Assembly: GCF_001426405.1 (NCBI RefSeq)
Contig: NZ_LMEP01000002.1
Span: 321,181 to 385,180 of the forward strand
Length of the DNA: 64,000 bases
Reading direction: 5' to 3'
Source of the DNA: Streptomyces sp. Root1304
Lineage (GTDB): Bacteria; Actinomycetota; Actinomycetes; Streptomycetales; Streptomycetaceae
Shown here piece after piece: positions 39,978 to 48,711 of the stretch. The notes beneath the pieces were generated by a model. That model saw only the letters and a program-made list of their open reading frames with translations. It did not search any database and had not been told where the DNA came from. Within the stretch, counting starts at the first letter, position 1; every line of letters starts with the position of its first letter. The translations under genes and the position numbers were made by a program.

Positions 39978-41063
39978 TCAGACGCCCGCGTAGGAGTGCT
40001 TGCTGCTGACGAAGATGTTGACGCCGTAGTAGTTGAACAGGAAGCAGGCGAAGGCGATGAGCGCGATGTACGCGGCCTTCCGCCCCTTCCAGCCGGCCGT
40101 CGCGCGCGCGTGCAGGTACGCGGCGTAACCGACCCACGTGATGAAGGACCAGACCTCCTTGGCGTCCCAGCCCCAGTAGCGGCCCCACGCGTCGCCGGCC
40201 CAGATCGCGCCCGCGATGATCGTGAAGGTCCAGAGCGGGAAGACCGCGGCGTTGACCCGGTAGGAGAACTTGTCGAGGGACGCCGCGGAGGGCAGCCGCT
40301 CCATGACGGAACGGGCGAAGGCGCCCGGGTTCCCGCCGGTCGCGAGCTTGTTCTCGTACGAGTCGCGGAAGAGGTAGAGCAGGGTCCCGACCGCGCCGAT
40401 GTAGAAGACGGCGCCGCAGAAGATCGCGGTGGAGACGTGGATCCACAGCCAGTACGAGTCGAGCGCGGGGACCAGCTGGTCACTGGGGGTCTTCAGCCAG
40501 GTGGTGGCCATGCCCAGGTCGAGCAGGACCGTGGTGACCAGGGGCAGACCGATCCAGCGGATGTTCTTCTTGGCCACGAGGAAGCCGAGGTACGCGCCGA
40601 CCGCCACCGTCGAGAAGGTGGTGGAGAACTCGTACATGTTGCCCCAGGGGGCCCGCTGCACGGAGAGCGCCCGGGTGACCACGCCCGCCGCCTCGACCGC
40701 GAAGGCCAGGACGGTGAGCGAGATGGCGATGCGGCCGTACAGGTCGCCCTTGACCGTGCCGCCGGCCGCGCCGGGGCCGTCGGGGACGTCCCGGGTGCCG
40801 GCCGCGGAACGCGTCACGACCTTCGGCTTCTCCAGGACGGCGGTGCCACCGGCCTGCTTGACCTGCACGGTCACGGCGGCGGGGGCGGCGGCCGGGGTAC
40901 GGGAGGTCAGCGCGGCGGCGGTACGGCCGACCTTGCTGCGGCTGCCGAGCACCCACTCGGCGATGTGGGCGAAGAAAGCCAGGGTGTAGACGGCCATCGA
41001 GGAGTAGATGAGCAGGTCGCTCATCCGCGCCAGGCTCTCGTTGGTCGTGGCGGCGAGGATCAC
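39978..41063 (-). CDS. ccsB: Cytochrome c biogenesis protein CcsB (ResC)
   Basis: The 361-residue membrane protein has the haem-binding tryptophan-rich motif GDAWGRYWGWDAKEVWSF (about 295-312), characteristic of CcsA/CcsB haem handling proteins, with conserved histidines in loops (WIHVSTAIFCGAVFYIGAVG). It delivers haem across the membrane to apocytochrome c together with ResB (System II). GTG 41063 overlaps the ResB stop by GTGA, so they are cotranslated. It is the last gene of the resA-ccdA-resB-ccsB run. Confidence 0.95.
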   Translation of the reverse strand: MILAATTNESLARMSDLLIYSSMAVYTLAFFAHIAEWVLGSRSKVGRTAAALTSRTPAAAPAAVTVQVKQAGGTAVLEKPKVVTRSAAGTRDVPDGPGAAGGTVKGDLYGRIAISLTVLAFAVEAAGVVTRALSVQRAPWGNMYEFSTTFSTVAVGAYLGFLVAKKNIRWIGLPLVTTVLLDLGMATTWLKTPSDQLVPALDSYWLWIHVSTAIFCGAVFYIGAVGTLLYLFRDSYENKLATGGNPGAFARSVMERLPSAASLDKFSYRVNAAVFPLWTFTIIAGAIWAGDAWGRYWGWDAKEVWSFITWVGYAAYLHARATAGWKGRKAAYIALIAFACFLFNYYGVNIFVSSKHSYAGV

Positions 41064-42787
41064 TTGTCGGCCTCTCCAGAAGGGGCAGGGTCTTCTGCGG
41101 GTTCTGCGGGTTCTTCCGCGGGTTCCGGTACGGCCTCCGGATCGGCGTGCGGCGCGGGCGGGGCCTGTGCCGTGAGGGCGACCGCCAGGTCACCCAGCTC
41201 CTCGGGGAGCTTCGCGGACTCGCTGCGGCCGAGGCCCGCCATCTCGACGACGGTCACCCCGTCCGTACCGCGCACGGCCCGGACCCAGACCCGGCGCCGC
41301 TGGATGAACAGCGAACCGGTCAGGCCTGCGATGGCGGCGATGGCGCCCGTGAGGGCGAGGCCGTTGCCGGGCTGCTGCGAGATCTGGAAGCTGGCCCACT
41401 CCTTGACGTCCTTCTCGAAGGTGATCGAGCCGGCGCCACCGGGCAGCGTCATGGTCTCGCCGGGCAGCATCCGCTGGGCGAGCTTGTTGCCGGACGCGTC
41501 CATGAACTGGGTCATCTTGGACTTGTCGAGCTGGTACACGTTCTGCGGCAGCCCGGAGTTGACCCGCAGGTCGCCGTGGAAGCCCGTGAGCGCCATGACG
41601 GGGAAGTCGAGCCCGGGGAACTGCGAGAACATCGTGCCCTTGCCGGCGCCCGCGAAGGTCGGCACGAAGAAGGCCTGGAAGCCCAGCTGCTCCTTCTTGC
41701 CGTTCTTGTCGCGGTAGCCGTCCATGACCTTGATGGCACCGGTGGACGTGATGTTGTTGTCGATGGGCAGCAGTGGCACGGCGCCGTGGAAGACGGTCTT
41801 GCCGCGGCCGTCCTTGACGGTGACCACGGGCGCGTAGCCGTGGGCGATCAGATAGACCTTGGAGTCGCCCACCTTGAGCGGCTCGTTGACCCGAATGACC
41901 GCCTTCTCGTCGGCGCCGCCCCGGGAGTAGGTGACGGCCGCCTCGAAGGTGCGGGGGGTGCCGCGCTGGGGGCCGTTCTTCTCGTACGTGCCGTTGAAGG
42001 AGTCGAGCGTGAAGCTGAACGGCTCCAGCTCGTCGACGCCGAACTGCGAGCCCGACTTGAAGTCGTCGTACTGGGTGAGCGTGTTGGAGAAGCCGTCGCC
42101 CTCGACGACCAGCTTGCCGCCCTCGGACTTGAAGAGCTGGCCCCAGGCGAAGGCGACGAGCATCACGATCAGGGCGACGTGGAAGGCCAGGTTCCCGGCC
42201 TCGCGGAGGTAGCCCTTCTCGGCGGCGACCGCGTTCCCCGCCGTATGGGCGCGGAAACGGCGCCCCTTGAGGAGGGTGAGCGCGGCCTCGCGGACCTGCT
42301 CGGGCTCGGCCTCGGTGCGCCAGGTGGTGTACGCGGGAAGCCGGTCGAGGCGCTTGGGGGCGCCCGGCGGGCGGCTGCGGAGCTGGCCGACGAACTGCCA
42401 GCTGCGCGGCACGATGCAGCCGATGAGGGAGACGAACAGCAGGATGTAGATCGCGGAGAACCACACCGAGCTGTAGACGTCGAAGAACTGGAGCTTCTCG
42501 TAGAGCGGGGTGAGGGTCTCGTGGGCGTCCTTGAAGGCCTGCACCTTCAGCTCGTCCGCGCTGGTCTGCGGGATGAGGGAGCCGGGGACGGCGCCGAGGG
42601 AGAGCATGAAGAGCAGGATCAGCGCGACCCGCATGGAGGTCAGCTGCCGCCAGAACCAGCGGACCCAGCCGACGACCCCGAGGGTGGGTCCGCCGACGGC
42701 GGTGTCCTCCCGTGGGGCGGTCGACAGCTGCGCCCGGGCCGCCTCCTCCGGGGCCGCGGTGTTCTCCGTCGTATCGGTCTTGCTCAT
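41060..42787 (-). CDS. resB: Cytochrome c biogenesis protein ResB
   Basis: The 575-residue protein has the ResB layout: N-terminal helices (LTSMRVALILLFMLSLGAVPGSLIPQ; SSVWFSAIYILLFVSLIGCIVP), a third helix LAFHVALIVMLVAFAWGQLFK, a large extracytoplasmic domain (about 220-475) and a final helix GLALTGAIAAIAGLTGSLFI. It works with CcsB in haem ligation to cytochromes c. The C-terminal tail after 545 is acidic and Pro-rich with E-P-A repeats. It starts 5 bp after the ccdA stop. Tight spacing and overlap define one operon. Confidence 0.95.
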   Translation of the reverse strand: MSKTDTTENTAAPEEAARAQLSTAPREDTAVGGPTLGVVGWVRWFWRQLTSMRVALILLFMLSLGAVPGSLIPQTSADELKVQAFKDAHETLTPLYEKLQFFDVYSSVWFSAIYILLFVSLIGCIVPRSWQFVGQLRSRPPGAPKRLDRLPAYTTWRTEAEPEQVREAALTLLKGRRFRAHTAGNAVAAEKGYLREAGNLAFHVALIVMLVAFAWGQLFKSEGGKLVVEGDGFSNTLTQYDDFKSGSQFGVDELEPFSFTLDSFNGTYEKNGPQRGTPRTFEAAVTYSRGGADEKAVIRVNEPLKVGDSKVYLIAHGYAPVVTVKDGRGKTVFHGAVPLLPIDNNITSTGAIKVMDGYRDKNGKKEQLGFQAFFVPTFAGAGKGTMFSQFPGLDFPVMALTGFHGDLRVNSGLPQNVYQLDKSKMTQFMDASGNKLAQRMLPGETMTLPGGAGSITFEKDVKEWASFQISQQPGNGLALTGAIAAIAGLTGSLFIQRRRVWVRAVRGTDGVTVVEMAGLGRSESAKLPEELGDLAVALTAQAPPAPHADPEAVPEPAEEPAEPAEDPAPSGEADK

Positions 42788-42792
42788 GGAAC

Positions 42793-43530
42793 TCAGATCC
42801 CCACCGTGAAACCGCTGGACCAGCCCTGCATCGTGGCGACCATGCTGTCCCACGCGCCCGTGAGGAGAAGGACACCGGTGACGAGCATCATGCCGCCGCC
42901 GATCCGCATCACCCACACATAGTGCTTCTTGACCCATCCGAACGCCCCGAGCGCCTTGCGGAAGGCGATGGCGGCGAGCACGAACGGTACGCCGAGCCCG
43001 AGGCAGTACGCGAAGGCGAGCAGCGCTCCGCGTCCGGCGCTGGCCTGTTCCAGGGCGAGGGCGTTCACCGAGGCGAGCGTGGGGCCGATGCACGGGGTCC
43101 AGCCGATGCCGAAGAGCGCGCCGAGCAGCGGCGCGCCGACGAGGCCGGCGACGGGCTTCTTGTGGAAGCGGAACTCGCGCTGGGTGAACCAGGGCATCAG
43201 GCCGAGGAAGAAGACGCCCATGAGGATCATGAGCACGCCGAGGACCGTGGTGAGGGTCTCGCGGTACTCCTGGAGGGTCGACCCGAAGTAGCCGAAGAGC
43301 GCGCCGCCGGACACGAACACGGCGGTGAAGCCGAGGACGAAGAGGACGGCACCCGCGGTCATCCGGCCGCGGCGGCTCTCGGCGAGGTCCGTGCCGGTGA
43401 CCCCGGTGACGTACGAGAGGTATCCGGGGACGAGCGGCAGGACGCACGGCGAGAAGAAGGAGACCAGGCCGCCGAGGACCGCGAGGGGCAGGGCGAGCAG
43501 CAGGGCTCCGCTGGTGACCGTCTCGTTCAC
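42793..43530 (-). CDS. ccdA: Cytochrome c biogenesis transmembrane reductase CcdA
   Basis: The 245-residue protein has six helices, with FFSPCVLPLVPGYLSYVTGVTG (about 26-47) and GIGWTPCIGPTLASVNALA (about 140-158) providing the two cysteines that pass reductant from thioredoxin across the membrane, as in CcdA/DsbD. It reduces ResA, which in turn reduces the haem-binding cysteines of apocytochrome c. GTG 43530 lies 4 bp from the ResA stop; the downstream resB starts 5 bp beyond its stop. Length is typical. Confidence 0.95.
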   Translation of the reverse strand: MNETVTSGALLLALPLAVLGGLVSFFSPCVLPLVPGYLSYVTGVTGTDLAESRRGRMTAGAVLFVLGFTAVFVSGGALFGYFGSTLQEYRETLTTVLGVLMILMGVFFLGLMPWFTQREFRFHKKPVAGLVGAPLLGALFGIGWTPCIGPTLASVNALALEQASAGRGALLAFAYCLGLGVPFVLAAIAFRKALGAFGWVKKHYVWVMRIGGGMMLVTGVLLLTGAWDSMVATMQGWSSGFTVGI

Positions 43531-43534
43531 CGGC

Positions 43535-44140
43535 TCACTTCTCCTTGAGGACGGGCTCGATCATCGACCGGAGCTTCTCCTCGTCGAGCGCCATGAGGGA
43601 GCGGGCGGCGATCTTCCCCTCCTTGTCGAGGACGACGGTGGAGGGGATGCCCTGGAGGCTGAGGGTGCCCTTGGGGAAGCCGTTGAGGATCAGCTTGCCC
43701 TGCGGGTCGTAGAGGCTCGGATAGGGGACTGCGTAGTCCTCTTCGAAGGCGAGGGCCGGTTGCTTGTTGAAATCACGCGTATTGATTCCGACGAACGCCA
43801 CGCCCTGGTCCTTGAGGGCATTGGCGACCTTGACGAAATGCGGGGCCTCGGCGCGACACGGGGGGCACCACGAACCCCAGACGTTGAGGACGACGACCTT
43901 GCCCTTGAGGTTGGCGACGTCGAGCTGCTTGCCGTCGAGGGTTTCGCCGGCGAGCTTCCCGGTGGCCGCGCGCTCGCCCTTGGCGGCGGTGGAGATACCG
44001 CCCGTGTTGGTCACGAAGTTGGTGTTGCCACCGCCGCCGGACTTGCCGTTGCTGTCGCCGCCGCAGGCCGAGAGCGTGAGGGCGGCGGTCAGCACTCCGA
44101 CGGCGAGCAGGGTGCGTCGAGGGGCACGGCTAAGGCTCAT
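43535..44140 (-). CDS. resA: Thioredoxin-like lipoprotein ResA
   Basis: The 201-residue protein has a lipoprotein signal (RRTLLAVGVLTAALTLSACGG, lipobox L-S-A-C at about 23-26), a Gly/Asn-rich spacer and a thioredoxin fold with WGSWCPPC near residue 88, followed by IPSTVVLDKEGKI (cis-Pro). This is the extracytoplasmic reductase of System II cytochrome c maturation. It is the first gene of the res operon. ATG 44140 has no ribosome-binding site nearby; an in-frame ATG a few codons upstream was not favoured. Regulation is not visible. Confidence 0.93.
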   Translation of the reverse strand: MSLSRAPRRTLLAVGVLTAALTLSACGGDSNGKSGGGGNTNFVTNTGGISTAAKGERAATGKLAGETLDGKQLDVANLKGKVVVLNVWGSWCPPCRAEAPHFVKVANALKDQGVAFVGINTRDFNKQPALAFEEDYAVPYPSLYDPQGKLILNGFPKGTLSLQGIPSTVVLDKEGKIAARSLMALDEEKLRSMIEPVLKEK

Positions 44141-44200
44141 GTGAAAAGTTTCGCATGGGCGTTTGGGGGATCTTGGGCACCCCCCTACGTGCCCGGAAAG

Positions 44201-44241
44201 CCCCTTGTCAAGATCGCCTAAGCGATCGGGTGCACAAGGGG
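44201..44241. terminator. Hairpin terminator after the deacetylase-like lipoprotein gene
   Basis: CCCCTTGT (44201-44208) pairs with ACAAGGGG (44234-44241), and inside them GATCGC (44212-44217) pairs with GCGATC (44222-44227). It lies just downstream of the minus-strand gene ending at 44254 and upstream of resA, separating the two units. Confidence 0.75.
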
Positions 44242-44253
44242 CCCGGACGGTCG

Positions 44254-45534
44254 TTACGCGGTCGGGGTGGCCGAGGCGGCGGGCCTGAGGAAGGTGTTCC
44301 ATCCGCCGTCCGGCTTCTGTCCCACTTCCAGGGTACGCAGCTTCGCGAGGATCTTCGGGTCCTGGACGTCGAGCCAGTCCACGAACTGCTTGAAGGAGAC
44401 GAGCCGTACGTCCTTCTTCCCGGCCATCCCCTTGAGCGCCTCCTCGACGGCGTCCATGTAGATGCCGCCGTTCCACTGCTCGAAGTGGTTGCCGATGAAG
44501 AAGGGCGCGCGGTTCGACCCGTACGCGCGCGTGAAGCCACCCAGCAGCGCGTCGGCGGCCTGCTTGCGCCAGCCCGGGTAGCGCGAGGGCATGCCCTTCG
44601 TCGTGTTCTTCGACTGGTTGGCCAGCATGTTGTAGTCCATGGAGAGGACCTCGAAGGAGTGCCCGGGGAAGGGCACGGCCTGGAGCGGCAGGTCCCAGAT
44701 GCCCTGGCGCTTGTCGGGCCAGGTCTGCCGGCCGCCGGGCGAGCTGGCGTCGTACCGCCAGTTCAGCCGCTTGGCGGTGGGCAGCAGGTTGTCCTGGCCG
44801 AGGAGGCAGGGGGTGCGGCCGCCGACGAGTTCCTTGGAGTAGTCGAAGGGCAGCGGGTCGAGGTCGGTCCAGCCGCTGTTCGTCTTCCACTCGGTGACGA
44901 ACTTCATGGCCTGGTCGATCTCGCTCTGCCACTGGGCCGGGGTCCAGTTGCCGACGGAGCCGGAGCCGCCGCAGAAGTGGCCGTTGAAGTGGGTGCCGAT
45001 CTCGTGGCCTTCGAGCCAGGCCTGCCGGACGTACTTCAGGGTGTCCTTGATGTGGGCATCGGTGAGGTAGCCGATGTCGGAGGCGCCGACGCGGTTGTTC
45101 GGCGGGCGGTAGAGGTCCTTCTTCGACTCGGGGAGCAGATAGATCCCGGAGAGGAAGAAGGTCATCGCCGCGTCGTGGTTCTTGGCGATTTCGAGGAAGC
45201 GCGGGAAGAGGCCGTTGCCGACCTCGCCGGCGCCGTCCCAGGAGAAGATCACGAACTGGGGCGGGGTCTGGCCGGGTTCGAGCGGGACGGGGGCGTCGGG
45301 CTGGTGCGGCTGCTTTCCGGTGTCCGCGGTGGAACCGTCGCCGATGAGCTTGGCGTCGTCCTTGGTCGGGGTCGGCTTACCCGGATCCGCGGAGACGTCT
45401 CCCCCCTTATCGGGTCCGGAACGCCCCGGCTTGTCCTGATTGCTGGTGCTGCATGCGGCGACTCCCATCGCCGCCGCAGCGCCAACGCCCGCCCCGAGCA
45501 GCCCCCTTCGACTGATCCCACTGATCCCGCGCAT
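44254..45534 (-). CDS. Polysaccharide deacetylase-like lipoprotein (Tat/lipobox)
   Basis: The 426-residue protein begins SRRGLLGAGVGAAAAMGVAACS: a twin-arginine motif, hydrophobic stretch and lipobox-like V-A-A-C (about 24-27). A Lys/Asp/Pro-rich linker follows, then a NodB-like domain from about 90: PQFVIFSWDGAGEV holds the first Asp, and HEIGTHFNGHFCGG (about 178-191) the H-x-x-x-H metal site. It likely acts on a cell-surface glycan after Tat or Sec export; the substrate is unknown. ATG 45534 follows GGGGA. A hairpin ends the transcript at 44201. Confidence 0.87.
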   Translation of the reverse strand: MRGISGISRRGLLGAGVGAAAAMGVAACSTSNQDKPGRSGPDKGGDVSADPGKPTPTKDDAKLIGDGSTADTGKQPHQPDAPVPLEPGQTPPQFVIFSWDGAGEVGNGLFPRFLEIAKNHDAAMTFFLSGIYLLPESKKDLYRPPNNRVGASDIGYLTDAHIKDTLKYVRQAWLEGHEIGTHFNGHFCGGSGSVGNWTPAQWQSEIDQAMKFVTEWKTNSGWTDLDPLPFDYSKELVGGRTPCLLGQDNLLPTAKRLNWRYDASSPGGRQTWPDKRQGIWDLPLQAVPFPGHSFEVLSMDYNMLANQSKNTTKGMPSRYPGWRKQAADALLGGFTRAYGSNRAPFFIGNHFEQWNGGIYMDAVEEALKGMAGKKDVRLVSFKQFVDWLDVQDPKILAKLRTLEVGQKPDGGWNTFLRPAASATPTA

Positions 45535-45636
45535 GACATCCCCATTCGCGCTGACGTATGACCTGAACGTCATCCAAACCGACAATGAGTGAGATGCCGG
45601 GAGGAACACGGAGGTTCCGGGAAATCGCACAAAAAT

Positions 45637-45683
45637 TTCAGGGCGACCGGATGACATGCACATCATCATCCAATCGCCCTGAA
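45637..45683. terminator. Rho-independent terminator downstream of the histidine phosphatase
   Basis: TTCAGGGCGA (45637-45646) pairs perfectly with TCGCCCTGAA (45674-45683), with an inner GGATGA/TCATCC stem. On the minus strand the stem is followed by ATTTTT (45636-45631), a real U-tract that is rare in this GC-rich genome. It terminates the hemL/phosphatase transcript. Confidence 0.85.
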
Positions 45684-45747
45684 CCGTGCCCCTCGGGTCC
45701 GCCCTGTTCGGTCGGGGCGGCGGAGCCCGTACCCTCCGGCCCCGGAG

Positions 45748-46494
45748 CTACGCCCCGAACGCCTTCGACTTCCCCTTGACCGGCTTCGCACCCGCCAGCA
45801 GGTGCGCCGGTACGAGGTCCCGGGCCGGCTCGCTGTAGCCGACCGAGACGATCTTGTCGCCCCGGTACGTGAACGAGGTCAGCGAGGCCAGCGTGCACTG
45901 CCGCCGCCGCGGGTCGTGCCAGAGCCGGCGCTTCTCCACGAAGCTGCGCACGATCCAGATCGGCAGCTGATGGCTGACCAGGACCGCCTCGTGCCCCCGG
46001 GCCGCGTCCTTCGCCGCGTCGAGCGCGCCCATCATCCGGACGACCTGCTCGACGTACGGCTCGCCCCAGGACGGCTGGAACGGATTGGTCAGGTGCTTCC
46101 AGTTCCCCGGCTTGCGCAGGGCCCCGTCGCCGACGCCGAAGGTCTTGCCCTCGAAGACGTTCGCCGCCTCGATCAGCCGCTCGTCGCTCGCCAGGTCCAG
46201 ACCGTGCGACTTGGCGACCGGCGTCGCCGTCTCCTGCGCCCGCTCCAGCGGGGAGGCCACGACGTACGTGATGTCCCGGTCGGCCAGGTGCTCGGCGACC
46301 CGGTCCGCCATCTGCCGGCCCAGCTCGGACAGGTGGTAGCCGGCACGGCGCCCGTAGAGGACACCGTCGGGGTTGTGCACCTCGCCGTGCCGCATCAGAT
46401 GGACGACGGTGATGTCCTGGTCGCTCTTCGGCGCGCCCGCCGCTGCGCCCTTCGGCTTCGGGGAGCTCTCCGGAAGGCTCGTCGCGTCGCTCAT
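45748..46494 (-). CDS. Histidine phosphatase (phosphoglycerate-mutase-like)
   Basis: The 248-residue protein has the phosphohistidine motif [20 protein letters not shown] (RHGE near residue 36) and [18 protein letters not shown], with [14 protein letters not shown] near 88-101 and a late [16 protein letters not shown] holding the second His. This is the histidine phosphatase superfamily; substrates range from phosphosugars to cofactor intermediates. It overlaps the hemL stop by ATGA at 46491-46494, so it is cotranslated with hemL. Such a phosphatase next to hemL is conserved in Streptomyces as I recall; a role in haem or cobalamin metabolism is possible but unproven. Confidence 0.9.
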   Translation of the reverse strand: MSDATSLPESSPKPKGAAAGAPKSDQDITVVHLMRHGEVHNPDGVLYGRRAGYHLSELGRQMADRVAEHLADRDITYVVASPLERAQETATPVAKSHGLDLASDERLIEAANVFEGKTFGVGDGALRKPGNWKHLTNPFQPSWGEPYVEQVVRMMGALDAAKDAARGHEAVLVSHQLPIWIVRSFVEKRRLWHDPRRRQCTLASLTSFTYRGDKIVSVGYSEPARDLVPAHLLAGAKPVKGKSKAFGA

Positions 46495-47798
46495 GCCGTC
46501 GCCTCCGCGGCGGCGCGGGCGGCGGCCGGCAGGGCGGCGGCGATGCGCTCGATCGCCCGCTCGTCGTGCGAGGCCGACACGAACCAGGACTCGAACGCGG
46601 ACGGCGGCAGGTACACGCCGTCGGCCAGCATCGAGTGGAAGAAGGCGTTGAAGCGGAAGGCCTCCTGCTGCTTCGCCTCGTCGTAGTTCCGCACCTCGTC
46701 GGCGGTGAAGAAGACCGAGAACATGTTGGACGCGGTCTGCAGCCGGTGCGCCACGCCCTCCTTGGCGAGCGCACCGGTGACCAGGCCCTGGATCTCCTCC
46801 GAGACCGCGTTCACCTTCGCGTACGCCGCGTCGTCGAGCAGCCGCAGCTGCGCGAGCCCGGCGGCCGTCGCGATCGGGTTACCGGAGAGGGTGCCCGCCT
46901 GGTAGACCGGCCCGGCCGGGGCCAGGTGGCCCATGACGTCGGCGCGGCCACCGAACGCGGCGGCCGGGAAGCCGCCGCCCATGACCTTGCCGAAGGTCAG
47001 CAGGTCGGCCTTGACGCCGTCGACGCCGTACCAGCCGGCCTTCGAGGTGCGGAAACCGGTCATCACCTCGTCGGAGATGTACAGCGCGCCGTTCTCCCGG
47101 CACAGGTCCGCGAGCCCCTGGTTGAAACCGGCCACCGGCGGGACGACGCCCATGTTGCCGGGCGAGGCCTCCGTGATGACACAGGCGATCTCGCCCGGGT
47201 GCGCGGCGAACGCGGCCCGCACGGACTCCAGGTCGTTGTAGGGCAGCACGATCGTGTCGCCGGCCTGCGCGCCGGTCACGCCGGGCGTGTCGGGCAGACC
47301 GAGGGTGGCGACACCGGAACCGGCCGCGGCGAGCAGCGCGTCCACGTGGCCGTGGTAGCAGCCCGCGAACTTGACGACCTTGGCGCGCCCGGTGAACCCG
47401 CGGGCCAGCCGGATCGCGGACATCGTCGCCTCCGTACCGGAGGAGACCAGACGCACCTGCTCGACCGGCTCCACGCGCGCGACGATCTCCTCGGCGAGCG
47501 CGACCTCGCCCTCGCCGGGCGTACCGAAGGAGGTGCCCCGCGCCACGGCGTCCTGGACGGCGGCGGTGACCTCGGGGTGCGCGTGGCCGAGAATCATCGG
47601 TCCCCACGAGCAGACGAGGTCGACGTACTCACGACCGTCCGCGTCGGTGAGGTAGGGACCGGAACCGGACACCATGAACCGGGGCGTTCCGCCCACGGCC
47701 CGGAAGGCACGCACCGGTGAGTTCACGCCGCCGGGCGTCACGAGGGAAGCGCGGTCGAAAAGCGTCTGTGAGACTGGGGCTTCGTATGAATACGGCAC
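46491..47798 (-). CDS. hemL: Glutamate-1-semialdehyde 2,1-aminomutase
   Basis: The 435-residue class III aminotransferase-like protein has [17 protein letters not shown] at the N-terminus, [16 protein letters not shown] (about 120-135), [19 protein letters not shown] (about 245-263) and the PLP-lysine segment [19 protein letters not shown] (about 272-290). It converts glutamate-1-semialdehyde to 5-aminolevulinate in the C5 haem pathway. GTG 47798 ([10 protein letters not shown]) is preferred because relatives begin at this point; the longer upstream frame has no family support. It is followed in the operon by the histidine phosphatase. Confidence 0.95.
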   Translation of the reverse strand: MPYSYEAPVSQTLFDRASLVTPGGVNSPVRAFRAVGGTPRFMVSGSGPYLTDADGREYVDLVCSWGPMILGHAHPEVTAAVQDAVARGTSFGTPGEGEVALAEEIVARVEPVEQVRLVSSGTEATMSAIRLARGFTGRAKVVKFAGCYHGHVDALLAAAGSGVATLGLPDTPGVTGAQAGDTIVLPYNDLESVRAAFAAHPGEIACVITEASPGNMGVVPPVAGFNQGLADLCRENGALYISDEVMTGFRTSKAGWYGVDGVKADLLTFGKVMGGGFPAAAFGGRADVMGHLAPAGPVYQAGTLSGNPIATAAGLAQLRLLDDAAYAKVNAVSEEIQGLVTGALAKEGVAHRLQTASNMFSVFFTADEVRNYDEAKQQEAFRFNAFFHSMLADGVYLPPSAFESWFVSASHDERAIERIAAALPAAARAAAEATA

Positions 47799-48067
47799 TG
47801 TGATCCTGACCTGCGAGAACGACTTCGGGCACGACATCGGGAACGGAGGGACGGCGTGAACATCCCCTGTATTACGCCGGGGCGTTCGCCCTCCGCGTCT
47901 GCGAAACTGGGGCGTCATAGGGATGGCTCACGGAATCCATGGTGTCAGAGGCCACGGCGTTCTTGCGGACAGGTGTTTCACCGTACGAACGCGGGGGAGG
48001 TCACTGACACGATGATCGGGTCGCGCGGCGGGGTCGTGTTGCCGAGAAAAAGCAGTCGGGTGGAGAT

Positions 48068-48685
48068 ATGCATCGCGGTGGCGGACCGGGCGAGGGGACG
48101 GACGACCTGGGTCCGGAGTCTGCCCGCCGGGGCAGGCACCGGCGCCGGCGGACCGAAGACCCGACGTCGGGCACTCCGGTCGGCCCCGGCGCGCAGGGAC
48201 CCCCTGGCCCCCCGGGCGAACCGGCCCCCGGAAGCGGGAGTGGCCGGTTGGGGGTGACGTACAAGTACTTCGGCGCGCCCGACGGCGCCACGGCGGCCCG
48301 CGTCCCGATCTCGATGCGCCCGGAGGAGCTCGGCGGGGACGAGCTGGGCATGGGCGGCATGTTCACCAAGATCAAGCCCGAGACCATAGCGGCGATGGTC
48401 CTGACGGGCATCCAGGGCATGCCCCTGCACAAGGTGCCCCCGCTGGAGCTGGTGGTGCTGCACCCGGACTACGCGGTGGTGAAGCTGCCGATGACCGTCG
48501 TCGACCCGCTGCGCGGGATCGGTGAGGAATCGGTCGGCGCCGCGGCCTTCATCTGGTCCACGGTCCCGGACCGCGGCGGCCCGCGCGACGCCTTCGACGT
48601 CTACCAGCTGCTCCACGAGTGGCAGGACTTCTCGGTCCGCCTCCACGAGGCGGGCCACCAGCCGTACTGCTTGGTGTGGCCGTAG
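48068..48685 (+). CDS. Conserved hypothetical with collagen-like N-terminus
   Basis: The 205-residue protein has a disordered, basic N-terminus with a short collagen-like run (GPGAQGPPGPPGEPAPG, about 38-54). A globular domain follows from about 63, with GVTYKYFGAPDGATAARVP, KIKPETIAAMVLTGIQGMPLHKVPP and a C-terminal DFSVRLHEAGHQPYCLVW. I do not recognise a family with known function; I recall similar proteins near hemL in Streptomyces. The ATG at 48068 has GGAG very close upstream, so the start could differ. It is divergent from hemL across 269 bp and convergent with the KimA-like gene. Confidence 0.7.
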   Translation: MHRGGGPGEGTDDLGPESARRGRHRRRRTEDPTSGTPVGPGAQGPPGPPGEPAPGSGSGRLGVTYKYFGAPDGATAARVPISMRPEELGGDELGMGGMFTKIKPETIAAMVLTGIQGMPLHKVPPLELVVLHPDYAVVKLPMTVVDPLRGIGEESVGAAAFIWSTVPDRGGPRDAFDVYQLLHEWQDFSVRLHEAGHQPYCLVWP

Positions 48686-48711
48686 GGCGCTGATCCCTGG
48701 GTACGGGGGCC

